Source of the DNA: Daucus carota subsp. sativus | Lineage: Eukaryota; Streptophyta; Magnoliopsida; Apiales; Apiaceae | Length of the DNA stretch: 64,000 nucleotides | Direction of reading: 5' to 3' | NCBI RefSeq assembly: GCF_001625215.2 | Contig: NC_030384.2 | Coordinates: forward strand, 41,140,390-41,204,389 | In this document: one piece after another, positions 30,537-42,326 of the stretch | How the letters are laid out: each line of letters opens with the position of its first letter | Numbering within the stretch: position 1 is the first letter of the stretch | Notes under the pieces: generated by a model | What the model was told of the DNA's origin: nothing | The model's database searches: none | Seen by the model: the letters and a program-made list of their open reading frames with translations, nothing else | Position numbers and translations under genes: made by a program

Positions 30537-33111
30537 TTATGCTTTCCAAGTAGATGAGTTGTAATGTGGAACACATAGAAGCATGTCCATGTTCTTCATC
30601 TTATCCCACAGCTTAGAAGCCCTCCTGCCACTCCCTCTCACACTCCCACCGCGGCGCCGCCATCGTCGCTTTGGATCACCACCAGCCTCTTCTTCGTCCG
30701 CCTGAAAGCAGTCCTCCAATGTTACTTCACTCTTATGTTTCATAATCTTCTTCATAGTGATCTTACTCCTTTTTTCCTCTTCTTGTTTAACAAGCTGCTC
30801 ATAATACTCCTTGTTCCGCTTCTCTAAACTATATATCTGAGCCTGAAGATTCTCAATCTTTCGACTAAGCATGCACACCCTGTGATCATCCCTTAATTTC
30901 AAGACGCAGCGTGCAAGCTCACCAGCCTTTCTCTTCATAAATAAAGAATCAGCAGTCAACCCTTTGTTCTCTTCCATCAATGTACCAACTCTGTATCCTA
31001 ACCTAGCGTTCTCATTCAATAAAATCAACCTTTCAGATTCCAATACCTCCAACAAGCTCTTTTGCAACTCTATTTTCCTCGAGAACTCCTGCCACTTCTG
31101 GTCCCCTCCATCCAGCTCATCAGCAATGATCTCATACTCAACATTCTTGATCACAAGCTCAGCAACAATCTGATCAGCATTGGTTATGACTTGATGAGTC
31201 TTCAATGGGGTCGGGAATGGAGCTTGAAATGACAATGAGCTCTCGATGTCAGACTCATTGTCAACTTCGCTACAACAGTATATTTCTTCATCCGAATACA
31301 ATTGGAAACTTGGGATCGATGATGCCGAAGAAGTATGTCGATGCTTGGCAAGCGTTTGGCAGTAACGATCAGCTAAAGTGAGGTAGCCGTTGTGGAGATC
31401 CTGGAGTAGAGATAATAGCTGAGGGCGTTTCTCATAATACGTTGCAGCTTGTTCGGCAAAACTGTCACCTTTCTCTTCTTCCTTGTTAGTGTTTGAAGAT
31501 ACCATTTTCATCCTTCTGTCCAAATCTGTAATTGCCATAATTTGCAAATTTGCATAGACCAACACAAATGTACTTCAGACTTTTAATCAAAAAACATATT
31601 TTGAATGCTATCTTTGGCCCAAATCTACATATATTAAATAAATAACACTGATATATGATATCATTATGTACAATCAAGTGAAATAGCAGTGTCTCATAAC
31701 TAACATCCTAAACAAAGTATCTATGGGTATGTACTTGGGTAAAAATTTCAAGTCTTGTCCCACTATACTATATATGAATATTAAAGGGTCATAATTAAGA
31801 ATTTTCTGCATAAACTAAATCACACACCCTAAACAAAGTCTTGTCCCACTATACTAGGTCATTGTTCTAGCAGGGACATATCCCTGCTAGAACAATGACC
31901 TAGACCGTTTTTAAGTTTTTCGCATGCATAATATTTGAACTTTACTGGACCAAATTGAGATAATTTGGATCTTTTGTCGATAGGGTAACTAGAAGCTATG
32001 TAATTTCTGAATAATTTGAGGAATTATTCTTATGACATATAATTTTAGTCACTGGTTTTTTCCTTTCTGCAAAAAACTTCCAAGATTTTGAAAACCTCAT
32101 CCATGTACACTATTCAAATTTGAATTAGTCTGTGATAGTAATAGTACAAAGTAAAGAGACAAATGCAGACATTAATATAAGAGAGAGTTACAGCTTTTGC
32201 TGAATAGGTCTATTCAACATCATTTTTTGTATACAGATACAGTAATGTAGAAAGTGACCCCTCAAATTTGATCCTCAGATTCTGGTAATTTGCAGTCTAC
32301 CCAAAAGCAAGGAAGAACATTGTGGGCCCAGTAGAACATGGGCCAATTAGAGCATTAATAGTGCTGTTTTTTTACTCTCACTTTTGTCTTTTTTGGGGTA
32401 GTGCTAGTAAAAATTATGCAGAGTGGCAGTTAAACTTTTTCACTTTCATCCTTGTTTCACTCTACCGACAATAGGGTAAGTTTCATTTTTAAACTTTTAC
32501 CCTTGCACTTTTCCAGAGATTGGTTAAGAAAAGACATCTTTGTAAATAAAGGCCAATTTCAATTATCAATAATTATGAATTAGTTAACGAGGAAAGCTCA
32601 TATCATGGTGAAAATCATTATATTTGTAACGACAACATTTTCACCTATGTTTTTGGATACAGAGTATTCGGGTGTAGACTGGCCGTTTCTGAATACTTGT
32701 GACAAGGAGAACTAACGACTGTATAGTAGATAAAATTTTGATTTCATTTTGAAATCTAAAATCATCTTATCTGGCATATTTCAGTTGATAAAGATCTTCA
32801 TATTTTGGATAAAGAATCTGAGATATAGTAAGTGCCTTTTCCTTATACAGCCTTCCAAACCAGAGAGTCTTAATATAACATATTAAAAATCCTCTAAAAT
32901 AAGCTCAAAAATAATCGTACTGCAATAAAGAACAATGGGGGTTACTTTCGAGACGGAACAAATTAAAGAGACAGAGAAACGTACCAGCCACGGAGAGGAG
33001 CAACCAAGAAGGCTTGATAAATGTGCTAATTCTTCTATTGTTTTTGCTTGAATGATTTGAATTATTATTATTATCATCACTTTTTTCTTCTATTCTCTTG
33101 TTTTCTTCCAT
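30537..33111 (-). CDS. NAB/KIP1-domain coiled-coil protein (kinase-interacting/NETWORKED-like)
   Basis: Two coding exons: 32985-33111 and 30537-31525, 372 codons (371 aa). The junction falls inside the NAB domain and joins KPSWLLLSVA to DLDRRMKMV (GCT G, intron, AT TTG). The first exon is Asn/Ser/Lys-rich. The domain continues with DSFAEQAATYYEKRPQLLSLLQDL and LADRYCQTL, clear NAB features. In the NETWORKED family this domain binds F-actin and links it to membranes. Here the Trp-rich start of a typical NAB domain is replaced by RRISTFIKPSWL, so it belongs to the divergent kinase-interacting group. Residues of about 165-285 predict coiled coil, followed by a basic Arg/Gly tract (RRWRRRGGSVRGSGRR) and the end YNSSTWKA. 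Start: ATG at 33111, since upstream only TTG is in frame. The coding intron is 1459 bp and holds a perfect hairpin. Confidence 0.87.
31854..31903. repeat. Perfect 23-bp inverted repeat with 4-nt loop
   Basis: Arms 31854-31876 and 31881-31903 are exact inverse complements around the loop CATA. The outer ends read CTAGGTC and GACCTAG. It lies in the coding intron of the NAB/KIP1 gene, about 330 bp from the acceptor. Just outside are direct repeats containing GTCTTGTCCCACTATACT (near 31754 and 31839). Confidence 0.95.
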
Positions 33112-33128
33112 ATCTCCCGACAATTGCC

Positions 33129-34107
33129 CTACAACATTACCAATCAGTCAATCAATTTTAATTACATATAACTGCTGCAAAAGATGAAAAAAAAAAAGAA
33201 AAAGAAGTGGGTTACTTGACATTGTATATGTTGTTTGATATCGATCTTCTTGTAACATGAGAGAATGCAAGTTAACAAAAATTAATACCGAATTAGGCTT
33301 TTTGTATATTTACACCTGAAAAGTTATCAAAAATTGGCAGCCGTCTAAATTTCAGACTAAAGTAATACTTCTGGTCCTAGTTTGGATTTTATGAAGGTAA
33401 CAAATTCAAACAAAATAAAATGTTTGAAGTGCACAGGAGCAAACTGGATGAAAACGAGTGCTTGACAGGAAATGGACCGCCGATCCAGGGGGAAATAGCG
33501 CGATAAGTTGTTCAAAATTTATACCAGCAAACATGAACGTATATGTGTAGTATATTGAATTTATTAACAACTCTATTATGAACGATGACCCAAGCCAAAG
33601 CCCCAGACTCAAATTTTGAATTGAGCAAATAATATTTTAAATCTGGACATATAAAAATGATCAACATTTCTAATTAGCGAGTAGTATTTTGAAATCCTGG
33701 TGAACTCTAACTAGGGAGATCCCACAACAAAGTTTAAAACTAAGACAGTGTAATAACGGTAAATTTGTTGGTCTTGTAGATTATGTCTTGTGATTAGTAG
33801 TGGTTCAAGAACTTAACACACAAGAAGGAAGAAATCAAGACTGATTATACAAGCTTGTTGCTAAACGAGACCAGTTTATGTAGTTGAAGCAAGCCAAAAG
33901 CATAAAGATGTAATATTATGTAGAAATACAACCACACATGCACAAACATAAACAGCGAGAAATAAAAAAAAGGAAAGGTTGAAACACGCTTACCTTGAGC
34001 AGAAACCAGAGAGAGAGAGAGCGAGAGAGAGAGAGGGAGAGAGATTGGTATAACAGGTAAAGGGTTTTGAATTTGATGTGTCGAGTGTAAGTGGACTACG
34101 TATATAA
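33129..34107 (-). promoter_or_regulatory. Inferred 5' UTR exon, leader intron and TATA box of the NAB/KIP1 gene
   Basis: On the minus strand a TATATA box (34101-34107) precedes a CT-rich leader (34008-34044 is a GA/CT microsatellite). A strong donor AAG/GTAAGC follows at 33994, and an acceptor TTGTAG/GG at 33129 sits 17 nt before the ATG. This gives an 865-bp leader intron. The whole arrangement is inferred from splice motifs. Confidence 0.5.
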
Positions 34108-34269
34108 GCACAACTGCTCCTTGCAGCGACTAGCTAGTCTAGCTAGTGAACTGATAGGAAAAATCAGGAGTGGCCCCGTACATAGATTACCATAATGCCA
34201 TGTGTACATTGGTGGGGTCAGCGTTAAAGTAGAGCTTTAGCATTGTCAGTTGTTGACAGGTAAACAATA

Positions 34270-34542
34270 CTCCCTCTCATTTCTTTACACTTTCCTTTTT
34301 AGGGTGTCCCATCCAATTCTTTACATTTCAAAAGTTACCAAAAATAGTCGATGGGGCCCACTACTTCTCCACTTTTCTTTCCTTTTCACACTACTTTTAC
34401 TCCACTATCTTCTTTTTATACATTAAAAGTCAATGAGTCCCACCACTTCATCCACTTTTCCTTCTCTTTTCCCCTACTTTATTCATATTTCTTAACCTCC
34501 GTGCCCAACTCATTTGATAAGAAATGGGAGGGACGGAGGGAG
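34270..34542. mobile_element. Stowaway-type MITE (273 bp) upstream of the NAB/KIP1 gene
   Basis: CTCCCTCTCATTTCTTTACA left, inverse CTCCCTCCGTCCCTCCCATT right, TA on both sides. It lies about 200 bp from the inferred TATA box, so it could touch the promoter. Confidence 0.82.
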
Positions 34543-34756
34543 TATTACTTTGATATTCTGTTGGAGTATAAAATTTACACATTTTTTTTATACGCTTAGA
34601 GTCGACGAGTGATTTTAGCTTTTATAAAAAAATAAAACGGATTTTTGACCCCCTTCACGCTCATGTCACGTCGAGGTACTACAGAAGAAAAAACTGTAAA
34701 ATCCGATCCAATTTATCGTAATCGATTAGTGAGTCGCAGACCAAACGAATAATTCA

Positions 34757-35078
34757 GGTTGTGTTCACTTCGTAGAATGGAATGAAACTATATGAACAAG
34801 TTTTATGGAGACTGGAGAAAGCATGAGGTCATAATGATTAAATATGAGTGAGTTAAAAAATTTTATGAAGAAGATGATAGGAAAATATGGTGAACAAATG
34901 GAATCAACATTCCTTTCAAAACATGTGGGTTAGATTTTTAGTTAAAATAGTTAGAATGGAATGAGTGAAGGAATAAAAATTATAAACAATTTCACTAATC
35001 ACTCATAATTTATAATATAAATTTCATTCCATTCTCCCCTCATTTTATTCCATGAAATTCCATGAAGTGAACACAACC
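34757..35078. mobile_element. TIR element of about 322 bp with GGTTGTGTTCACTTC ends
   Basis: GGTTGTGTTCACTTC at the left and its inverse GAAGTGAACACAACC at the right, 15 bp perfect, with further inverted pairing inside (TGGAATGAAA against TTCCATGAAATTCCA). TCA occurs on both sides as a possible 3-bp target duplication. No coding. The superfamily is not certain. Confidence 0.8.
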
Positions 35079-36317
35079 TCAGAGTTTGGCTCGTTTCCGG
35101 CTGATTTTAAGTAATTCAAAATAAATTTTAATTTCCACATACAGCTACCTGCAATAAAATCAATTTGAAAATATATAAACACAGCGAGACAATTACCGTG
35201 AAAAGAATGCAGGAAATGAGTAGTGTTTTAAAGGTGTTGGGTCTGAGTGTAGTATTTAATATCATGAAGAAAATCTAGCATTCGGATCTGTCCTCTTCTT
35301 TAAACAGACAAGGTCCTGCATAGACTTTATGGTAGCTCTTTAGGTCACACGCATCGGATTCCCTTCACCATCTCTTATTCATCCTTTTCTTTCTGCACCC
35401 GGATTTTAGTAATTTTATTTGTCAAAATAAAATATTAATTTATTTCTTTATTCAATATAATTTTGATACTATTTTTAACATAATTAATATAATTTTAACG
35501 ATAATAATAATACAATATTATATTGAATATTTTTTTATATATGTGAAATTTGTAAAACAGATTATTAAAATACGAAAGAGGGAATATTTCTTCTATACAT
35601 ATAACTGAAAAGATAATATTGCATATTCGTCTTTTATTTTAGCCATTATTGTTTTCTATTTTTAAATAAATGAAAAGAAAACTACAGGTGATTTTAGCCC
35701 TCCACTTCAAAATAACAATCTTGTTTTGACTTAACCCAGTCAAATTAACCGGATTTTGCTCAATAATTACACATATTATATAATTAAGAAAATTTTAAAT
35801 AAATTATCTTTAAAAACTATATTTTTTAAAATATATCTTTTAGTTTCCAAAAATCATAAGAAAATAGTTTTTTTTATCAATTTAACTATTTAAAAATTAA
35901 ATAAAATTATATTTCAAGTCTGATGGAGATAAATATATTTTTATCAGAGAAGTCACGACAAAGAACAATCACATAATCTAGTTTTCCTGTTGACCGGTGA
36001 AATCAGGGAGGAATGTATTTAGATATACAGCATCACTTAAAACAAGTTGCAGAATTTTCTACTATTAAGTAGGCTCAGCTACTTCACAAATTATTTTTTA
36101 TTGTAATAAATTTCTGACTTGAACGAGAATCGTATTTTAGATCATAAGAAAAAATTACCTAGACGATCTCATGGCACGATACTTGATTTTGGGAATAATG
36201 ACACTATCAATCATAATAATGATTGCACTTGTCATCCAGAGAATATTAGTTTGTTATATAAAGTGATTGAGGGGTTTAAAAAGGGTTTGATTATCTTTTG
36301 TGAACCAAACATACTTA
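35079..36317. other. Unassigned AT-rich spacer
   Basis: No gene recognised. Confidence 0.35.
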
Positions 36318-36702
36318 GAGCAACCCCAATGGTGTTACTTATCTTTGACCCCTAAAATATAATAAAATAATGATTACCTAAAATATAAGTAAGCAAAAAC
36401 TTGTTTTACTCCAATTGTATTCCCTATAATCATCCCTATATTTGAAAAAAATATTTTATTAAAACTTTTACTGTGGTGGGGTAGATAAAATAGGAGGGAA
36501 AATAAAAAATGAGAGAGAAAGAGATGAGTTGGAAGAAATAGGGGCTCACTTTTCTATCCCCAAAAGAAAGGGTTTTGTTTTCTCTCACCTAAAAATTTTA
36601 GGTAAGGAGAGGATGGTTGGAGTGAAGAATTTTTACTTCAACCCCTATTTTTGTCCACGTAGGCTCATTATAGGTAAGGGTGGTGTTCCCTTGGAGTTGC
36701 TC
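36318..36702. mobile_element. Harbinger/Tourist-like MITE (385 bp)
   Basis: GAGCAACCCCAATGGTGTTA left, inverse GAGCAACTCCAAGGGAACAC right, TTA on both sides. Same terminus class as the GAGCA elements at 41241 and 41628 but a different interior. Confidence 0.85.
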
Positions 36703-39700
36703 TTATAATCATCTTGCATATTGATTTAACAAGACAAGCTTCCCATCCAAATGCAATGATACTAATAGCGACTTAACTCAACCCAAGGAAGGACCCATCC
36801 TTACCAACCGGAGAGAGGCATAAAACACCCACTGCCAATCAGGTGAAATGTATTGTCATTCATCATTGCTTCCTCATAAACCCAATTTTACCTTGCACTT
36901 AAACTCACACCATTCTTGGAACATCACCTTACACTTACACTTCACTTATATCTCCAATCGAATTAGCCCCAGACAGGCTGCATCAAACTCTACTTGGTTC
37001 AGCCCATCAATATTGAAACCCAACATCTAATTCATGATCTTCACTACAAAGTTCAAAGGGCAGCATTTTTCATTGAAACCTAGAAAGGTTCGAGAATTGC
37101 ATTACCCCGTTAATCGAGGGTCTCCTTTCAACACACTATCTCAATTCTCAACCAAACCAAACACACGGGAAACTGCATAAAAATACAACATATAAAAGAC
37201 TGAAGTCATGATAGCATAAAAATACAACATATGAAAGACTGAAGTCATGATAGAGAAAGAAGGAAGTTAAAGAACCTAAAAGTGCATGGATCAAATATCC
37301 GAGGAATGAATGAACAGAACTAAGAAGTAACAAATTTGCAAACTCTCATATACTCAAGAGTAAGCATATGATGCCATTTGCATGGTCCAAACAACACGAT
37401 CTTTAGAACCTCAGCTTCAATTCTATAAACTCCATAGGATCATCTTTGCTTCAAATCAAGCACCCAGAGAATTTATTTAATAGAAGAAAGTAGGAAACAC
37501 TTGTCATACCGGACCAAAACTTGTTTGCGCAAACAAAGGCCACAAAGTCAAAGGCCCTGTTTGAAAGTTAGAGTAAAATTAGATGCATGGGCCAAGTTAA
37601 AGGTTAGAAAAAATCCATGTTCAGTAGTTAGCTAAATGAAATAGCGATTTGGACTTGATAAGCTAATTTTTAAAAAAACTGCTTGCCCGTGCTTGGAGTA
37701 GCTTTTTCAATTAGAGGACTGTGATGTGTCTATTTAAAATACAAAAAACTAATTTACCAGCTATTTACAGTTTCGTTCGAAAAAGCTAATTCAGTCCACA
37801 AATCAAAACAGACTAATTCCATCAGCTAGTTAAAACAGCTAACTGCTAATTGCCAAAAAACTTTTCTGATTTGAAGATTTAAAGATGATTGTTATCTAAC
37901 TGAATTTTCAGCTTCCTTGAATATTTTACTGCCTTCAAGTTATCCTCATTTATCACTCCCAGATACCAGATCCTAGTATTGCCTGACTTTGATCTATCTT
38001 GTGAGATTAAAATAATTAAGTGCAACCAAAACAAAGAACAAATAAAAAGAAAAAAAATGCCACACTACTCTATTAATAAGAAAAAGTGATAAAACTAATA
38101 CTGTAACTAGAATATGAGCCAGAATTAAAACTAATGAATCCAGTGTGGAAAAAATCACAAAATGAAATCAGCACATATATAGACTTGGTTCAATAATTTT
38201 AGCCAAAGATAAATGCTGCTATCAATATAAGCGACGTAGATAACTTTGCAAAACTAAAATGGGGAGGTAAAAGGAGTTTAAGTTCTGTTTTACTACCAAG
38301 TACCAAACCCCAGCTTTGAAAAGACTCATATATTGGATTCTATTTAGCAACAAAAAACACTTTTGAAGCTAAAATATAACGACAGCTATTCTAGCCTCAA
38401 ACATTAGATTTGCACTAGCAAATACTTTATGCTACTTTAAAATTTTATTAAAGTATAAAAGTATCATTTACTTTGCAATAAGAACAAAGAGAAGGGTATT
38501 TCTTGCTTTGGAACTAGGGAAGTTGACATTACATTTTAAAGGTAGCTTTTATCTAATTTCAGCTTATGTCTTAAGAGGTCCTGTAATAATTGACACTATA
38601 TTACAGAATGCATTTACACTTAACTCTCATTTTGTAAAATAAGGAAAGAGCGGGTAAAGGGAAATAATCATTGAAAACAAAAACACTTCCCAGTTCCATG
38701 TTCCAAAGTTCTTTTATGAGTGAAGATTAATTAGCTTCCCCTTCCTCCCTCCCAATATAGAACTTAGAAGCACTGTGTGAGCATCAGATAGTAGAGGATA
38801 ACCAGTGGGCTCAAGCTAAAAAGTCATTCTCCGAAATTCTCGCTAGGTTGACATCTAGGACCGGAGAACCTTTCTCTAGCAGTCTAGCACTGCATTTGCA
38901 GCAGTATAAATTTGTTAAACTTGCAGTGTTCTTATATCTGTATAAAGTATTAACTGAATAAAAAGCACAGTTTCTGGGGAAACCAATCCTGAAAGAAATT
39001 ATTTTTAGCAGTATAATTTTGCTAATGGCAACTAAACCACACATAACATTACAAAACATTGTATTCCTCAGCTATCTAGTACTATATATATGCCTGGAAA
39101 CTAAGTTGTCCTGAGAGCCAGTTCGAATAGTGTAAACTGTAAAGCGTAAACTACCCCCAGATAAGTAGCAAATATTTACAGTCCATACTCCATCCATCTA
39201 TATAAAAATCATTACACGGTTTAACCATACTATCCCTGAAGACAAGATTCTGTATCCAATTCAAGTCACCATGCCATTTTCCATAAAAATTCAACATGCT
39301 TAACAGGATCTAACATATTCTCTGTCTTTACCTGTCTTTTCTTGAAGCTACCACAAAGATCTTTCCTCCTTATTTGGTTGCCCATTGAGTTCACACCTTC
39401 CTTCAGTACTGCTAAAAGGATGCTTCTTAGATTGTACCTGATTGTTGCTATGTTCGATTTAAGAAAAAGGCCAACCCCAAAATAATCGTAACTCGAATTT
39501 TTTCAATCATCACTGTATACTTGCATTCTAGAAAATCCAGATTACAGACCAAGACCATCATTCTTCCGCAATTACTCAAAAAAGGCATAGCTATATAGAC
39601 AAATAACCACAAATCAAGTTTAAGATTTGTGACAATTAGAAACAGATCATCTACCCTATATCGGGTCTCAAGGCATGTTAATATACACATTTTTTTGTCC

Positions 39701-40174
39701 CGCTAAATTGGCATACATATTTTGTTCTGAACTTTACTATAATTCAATAAAATGAATATATAAGCTTAAACAGATATATATTTCATAAAAGGGAAATTCC
39801 AAATCATGCTTCACAAGTCATTTTGGGTTTTGCCTCTGTACTGGTTTTGACAATCAAGTCAGGTCCTAGGGTAGTGACTCATGACCCGTAAACAAAAATG
39901 GCATCAGTTGTATATCAATCGAAGCCGAAAAAACTGCATAACTAACAAAAAGATCATGCACTTATATCAAACCATTTCTAATAACTAATGCAAACACCAT
40001 TAACAAATGAGCAACAAGAATCAACTTCATAAACAAAACCACTGTTAGTTATAAAAACATATAAAACTCATTAGATATCATAAGACTGGCATAGAATAAA
40101 ATCATATTTAATTTTTCGAACACATTATTTTAAGATCATCGCCAAAAGGGTAAAACAGTAAACATAACAAGAAC
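36703..40174. other. Long unassigned spacer
   Basis: No gene is supported over about 3.4 kb. Contents: a 39-bp tandem duplication (units from 37176 and 37215, containing AAAATACAACATAT); and at about 37553-37864 a one-ended element that starts GGCCCTGTTTGAAAG and whose other end reads GGCAATTAGCAGTTAGCTG on the minus strand, resembling a degraded GGCCCTGTTTGG-type DNA element. The rest is AT-rich with scattered short frames. Confidence 0.4.
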
Positions 40175-40492
40175 TCAACCAGACCCTCCAATTTCTTTAG
40201 GAGTCTTGGCCTGAATAGAGACAGCGTGCAATCCAGACTCAAGTTCATCAGCCAACAATTCATACACCATACGGTGTCGTTTCACCAGTGTCTGACCATC
40301 AAATTTACCGGAAACAATCTTCAAATTGAAGTGGGTTTCATTGTTGGGGTTGTCTTTAACGCCGGCGTGGCCTGCGTGCTGGTAAGAAACGTCTTCAACC
40401 TCTAGAATTGTAGCTTCAAGAGCTGACTGGAGCTTTGTTTTGATTCGATTTGCTCTTGAGAGTAACATGTTAGCGCCGGCTCGAGACCCCAT
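40175..40492 (-). CDS. BolA-like protein
   Basis: A 105-aa single-exon protein of the BolA/IbaG family, which with monothiol glutaredoxins (such as GrxS14/S17 types) holds Fe-S clusters and helps their delivery or redox sensing. The BolA fold covers about residues 14-98: SRANRIKTKLQSALEAT (helix 1), HAGHAG, THFNLKIVSGKFDG and LVKRHRMVYELLADEL, with the conserved His73 in the KRHR motif that serves as cluster ligand in the family. The short N-terminus (about 13 residues, Arg/Ser containing) is too short to be a convincing plastid transit peptide, so cytosolic, mitochondrial or plastid location is open. It is closest in form to plant BolA1-type proteins. ATG at 40492; a TTATATAATT box lies about 60 bp upstream on the same strand. 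Confidence 0.93.
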   Translation of the reverse strand: MGSRAGANMLLSRANRIKTKLQSALEATILEVEDVSYQHAGHAGVKDNPNNETHFNLKIVSGKFDGQTLVKRHRMVYELLADELESGLHAVSIQAKTPKEIGGSG

Positions 40493-41240
40493 CTTTTGAT
40501 TTTAAGTGATTCAAGCTTGTTTCTAATTCTCGACGTCTTTACCTTTCCCCAATTATATAACTGTGTTTTGTTTATTTTGTAGCCAGGACGAGTTCAATAA
40601 TAACGGAATGTGTTATAAAATTCGAATAGTGTTTTTATTATATGTACAAGTAAATGTATAAGAAAAATTAGTGTCACAGTGCTCTGTGAGATTTTTATGG
40701 TATATAGATTTTAAAAACGTATTTTATATTATTATTTTTTATTTAAAAATTTAATATATTTGAATTACTATCAGGATTAAGATAAAAGAGGAGAGAGACC
40801 GGCAAACTCATAAAGCAGTGAGATTATATTGGTGATACTTCAAATAGAGTGCTGTAAAATTCTCCCGTTATTATCAGTAAAGGTCGAAATGTGACATCTT
40901 GATCATACTCCCTCCATTCCACTATATTAGACGTTTTTTGACTAGTTTTAAATTCCATTATATTAATCGTTTTTGTCATGCACTCTTTTATCTGCTTCTT
41001 TGTTTCTGTATAAACTCATATGCTCACCCACTCTATTTCTTTTTCTTTTTTTTAAATACTCTATTTCATTCTTATTTTTTTATAGTGCTCATTTATGTAT
41101 TTAATTTGATTTTGAAATATAACCAAATACAACAATTTATTTTTTAAAATAATAAGAATAGGATTTTTTTTTCAAACTTTAAGGATATAAAATAAATTCT
41201 TGTAACAATATTAAATGAATACGGTGAAATGAAGATCTAA
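40493..41240. other. Spacer upstream of the BolA-like gene
   Basis: Holds the BolA promoter at the left. A lone CTCCCTCCATTCC terminus near 40909 may be half of a lost Stowaway. Confidence 0.4.
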
Positions 41241-41624
41241 GAGCAACTCCAGCAGCTTCCCTATTTCATGTCCTAAGTCCAATTATAAAGAATATGACAT
41301 AAATTAGTGCTCCAGCAGTGTCTTAGAGGTGCTTTAAATCACTAGGATCCTCCTTCCATGCCTTATTAATAAGGCACCACTAGCCATGCCTTATTTGATT
41401 TCTTTAATATAAAAATCATTTCTCTTTCTTATTGTAACTTATTTTCTCTTTCTTCCTTCCATCTTTTATCAATCTCTTTCCAAATTTATTATTATAATAA
41501 TAATAAGGAATGAATTATAAGGATCATTGTTGGAGTTGAAATACAAAATCATGTCCTAAATCATTAGGATTCAATATTTTATAATATTTATAAGGAAGAC
41601 ACTAAGACACTGCTGGAGATGCTC
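41241..41624. mobile_element. Harbinger/Tourist-like MITE, first of a pair
   Basis: GAGCAACTCCAGCAG left, inverse GAGCATCTCCAGCAG right, TAA on both sides. The interior contains CATGTCCTAA near each end. Confidence 0.87.
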
Positions 41625-41627
41625 TAA

Positions 41628-41994
41628 GAGCAAGTCCAAGAGATACCCTATATCATGTCCTAAGTTATAATTTAGGGCAATTGATGAAAAAACTTCATCC
41701 AACAATGTTTTAGTGATGCCTTATATCGCTAGGACAACCTCCCCAATTGGGGCACATCTCACCTTGCCCTATTCTATATTTTATTATAAATTCTCATCAA
41801 CACTCTCTTTCTCTCTCTAATTTTATATTATGCTTTAATGATGAAAGAGAGTCTTTAATAATAAAATATTAAACATAGTATGAGAATAAGGCACATTGTT
41901 GGAGTTCAAATTAGTAAAGTATGTCCTAAATTACTAGGATATAATATTTTATATTATATTTGGGGTTTAAACTAGAACATTCTTGAAATTGCTC
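41628..41994. mobile_element. Harbinger/Tourist-like MITE, second of a pair
   Basis: Starts right after the TAA (41625-41627) that ends the first element. Left GAGCAAGTCCAAGAG, right in inverse GAGCAATTTCAAGAATG, then TAA. The interior again has CATGTCCTAAGT and TATGTCCTAAAT, so it is a relative of its neighbour. Confidence 0.82.
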
Positions 41995-42326
41995 TAATAA
42001 TAATTACAACTACTATATTTTATAAGATTATAAACAATAATATCCATAATCTATGCATATTGATATCCACTAAAATTTACGGCACATAGATTAAATACAG
42101 CATTAAAAATATTATCTCCACTGCCATGTCACACATTACTCCATTCCCCAGAAACAGTTGTAGTAGAAGTATCTGAGCACACAATTATACGTGTACAAAT
42201 TCACTCACTAGTCACATCCCCTCTATCTACACAGACACACACACATGTACAACTCGTTTTCTTTCTCTCTCTAAATACAATTCAACACACACAAACAACC
42301 CCCTCTCTCTAGAAAAAAATAAAAAA

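Noticed and set aside
40908-41238. Another Stowaway starting CTCCCTCCATTCC
   Set aside because: No matching inverted right end is visible; at most half an element.
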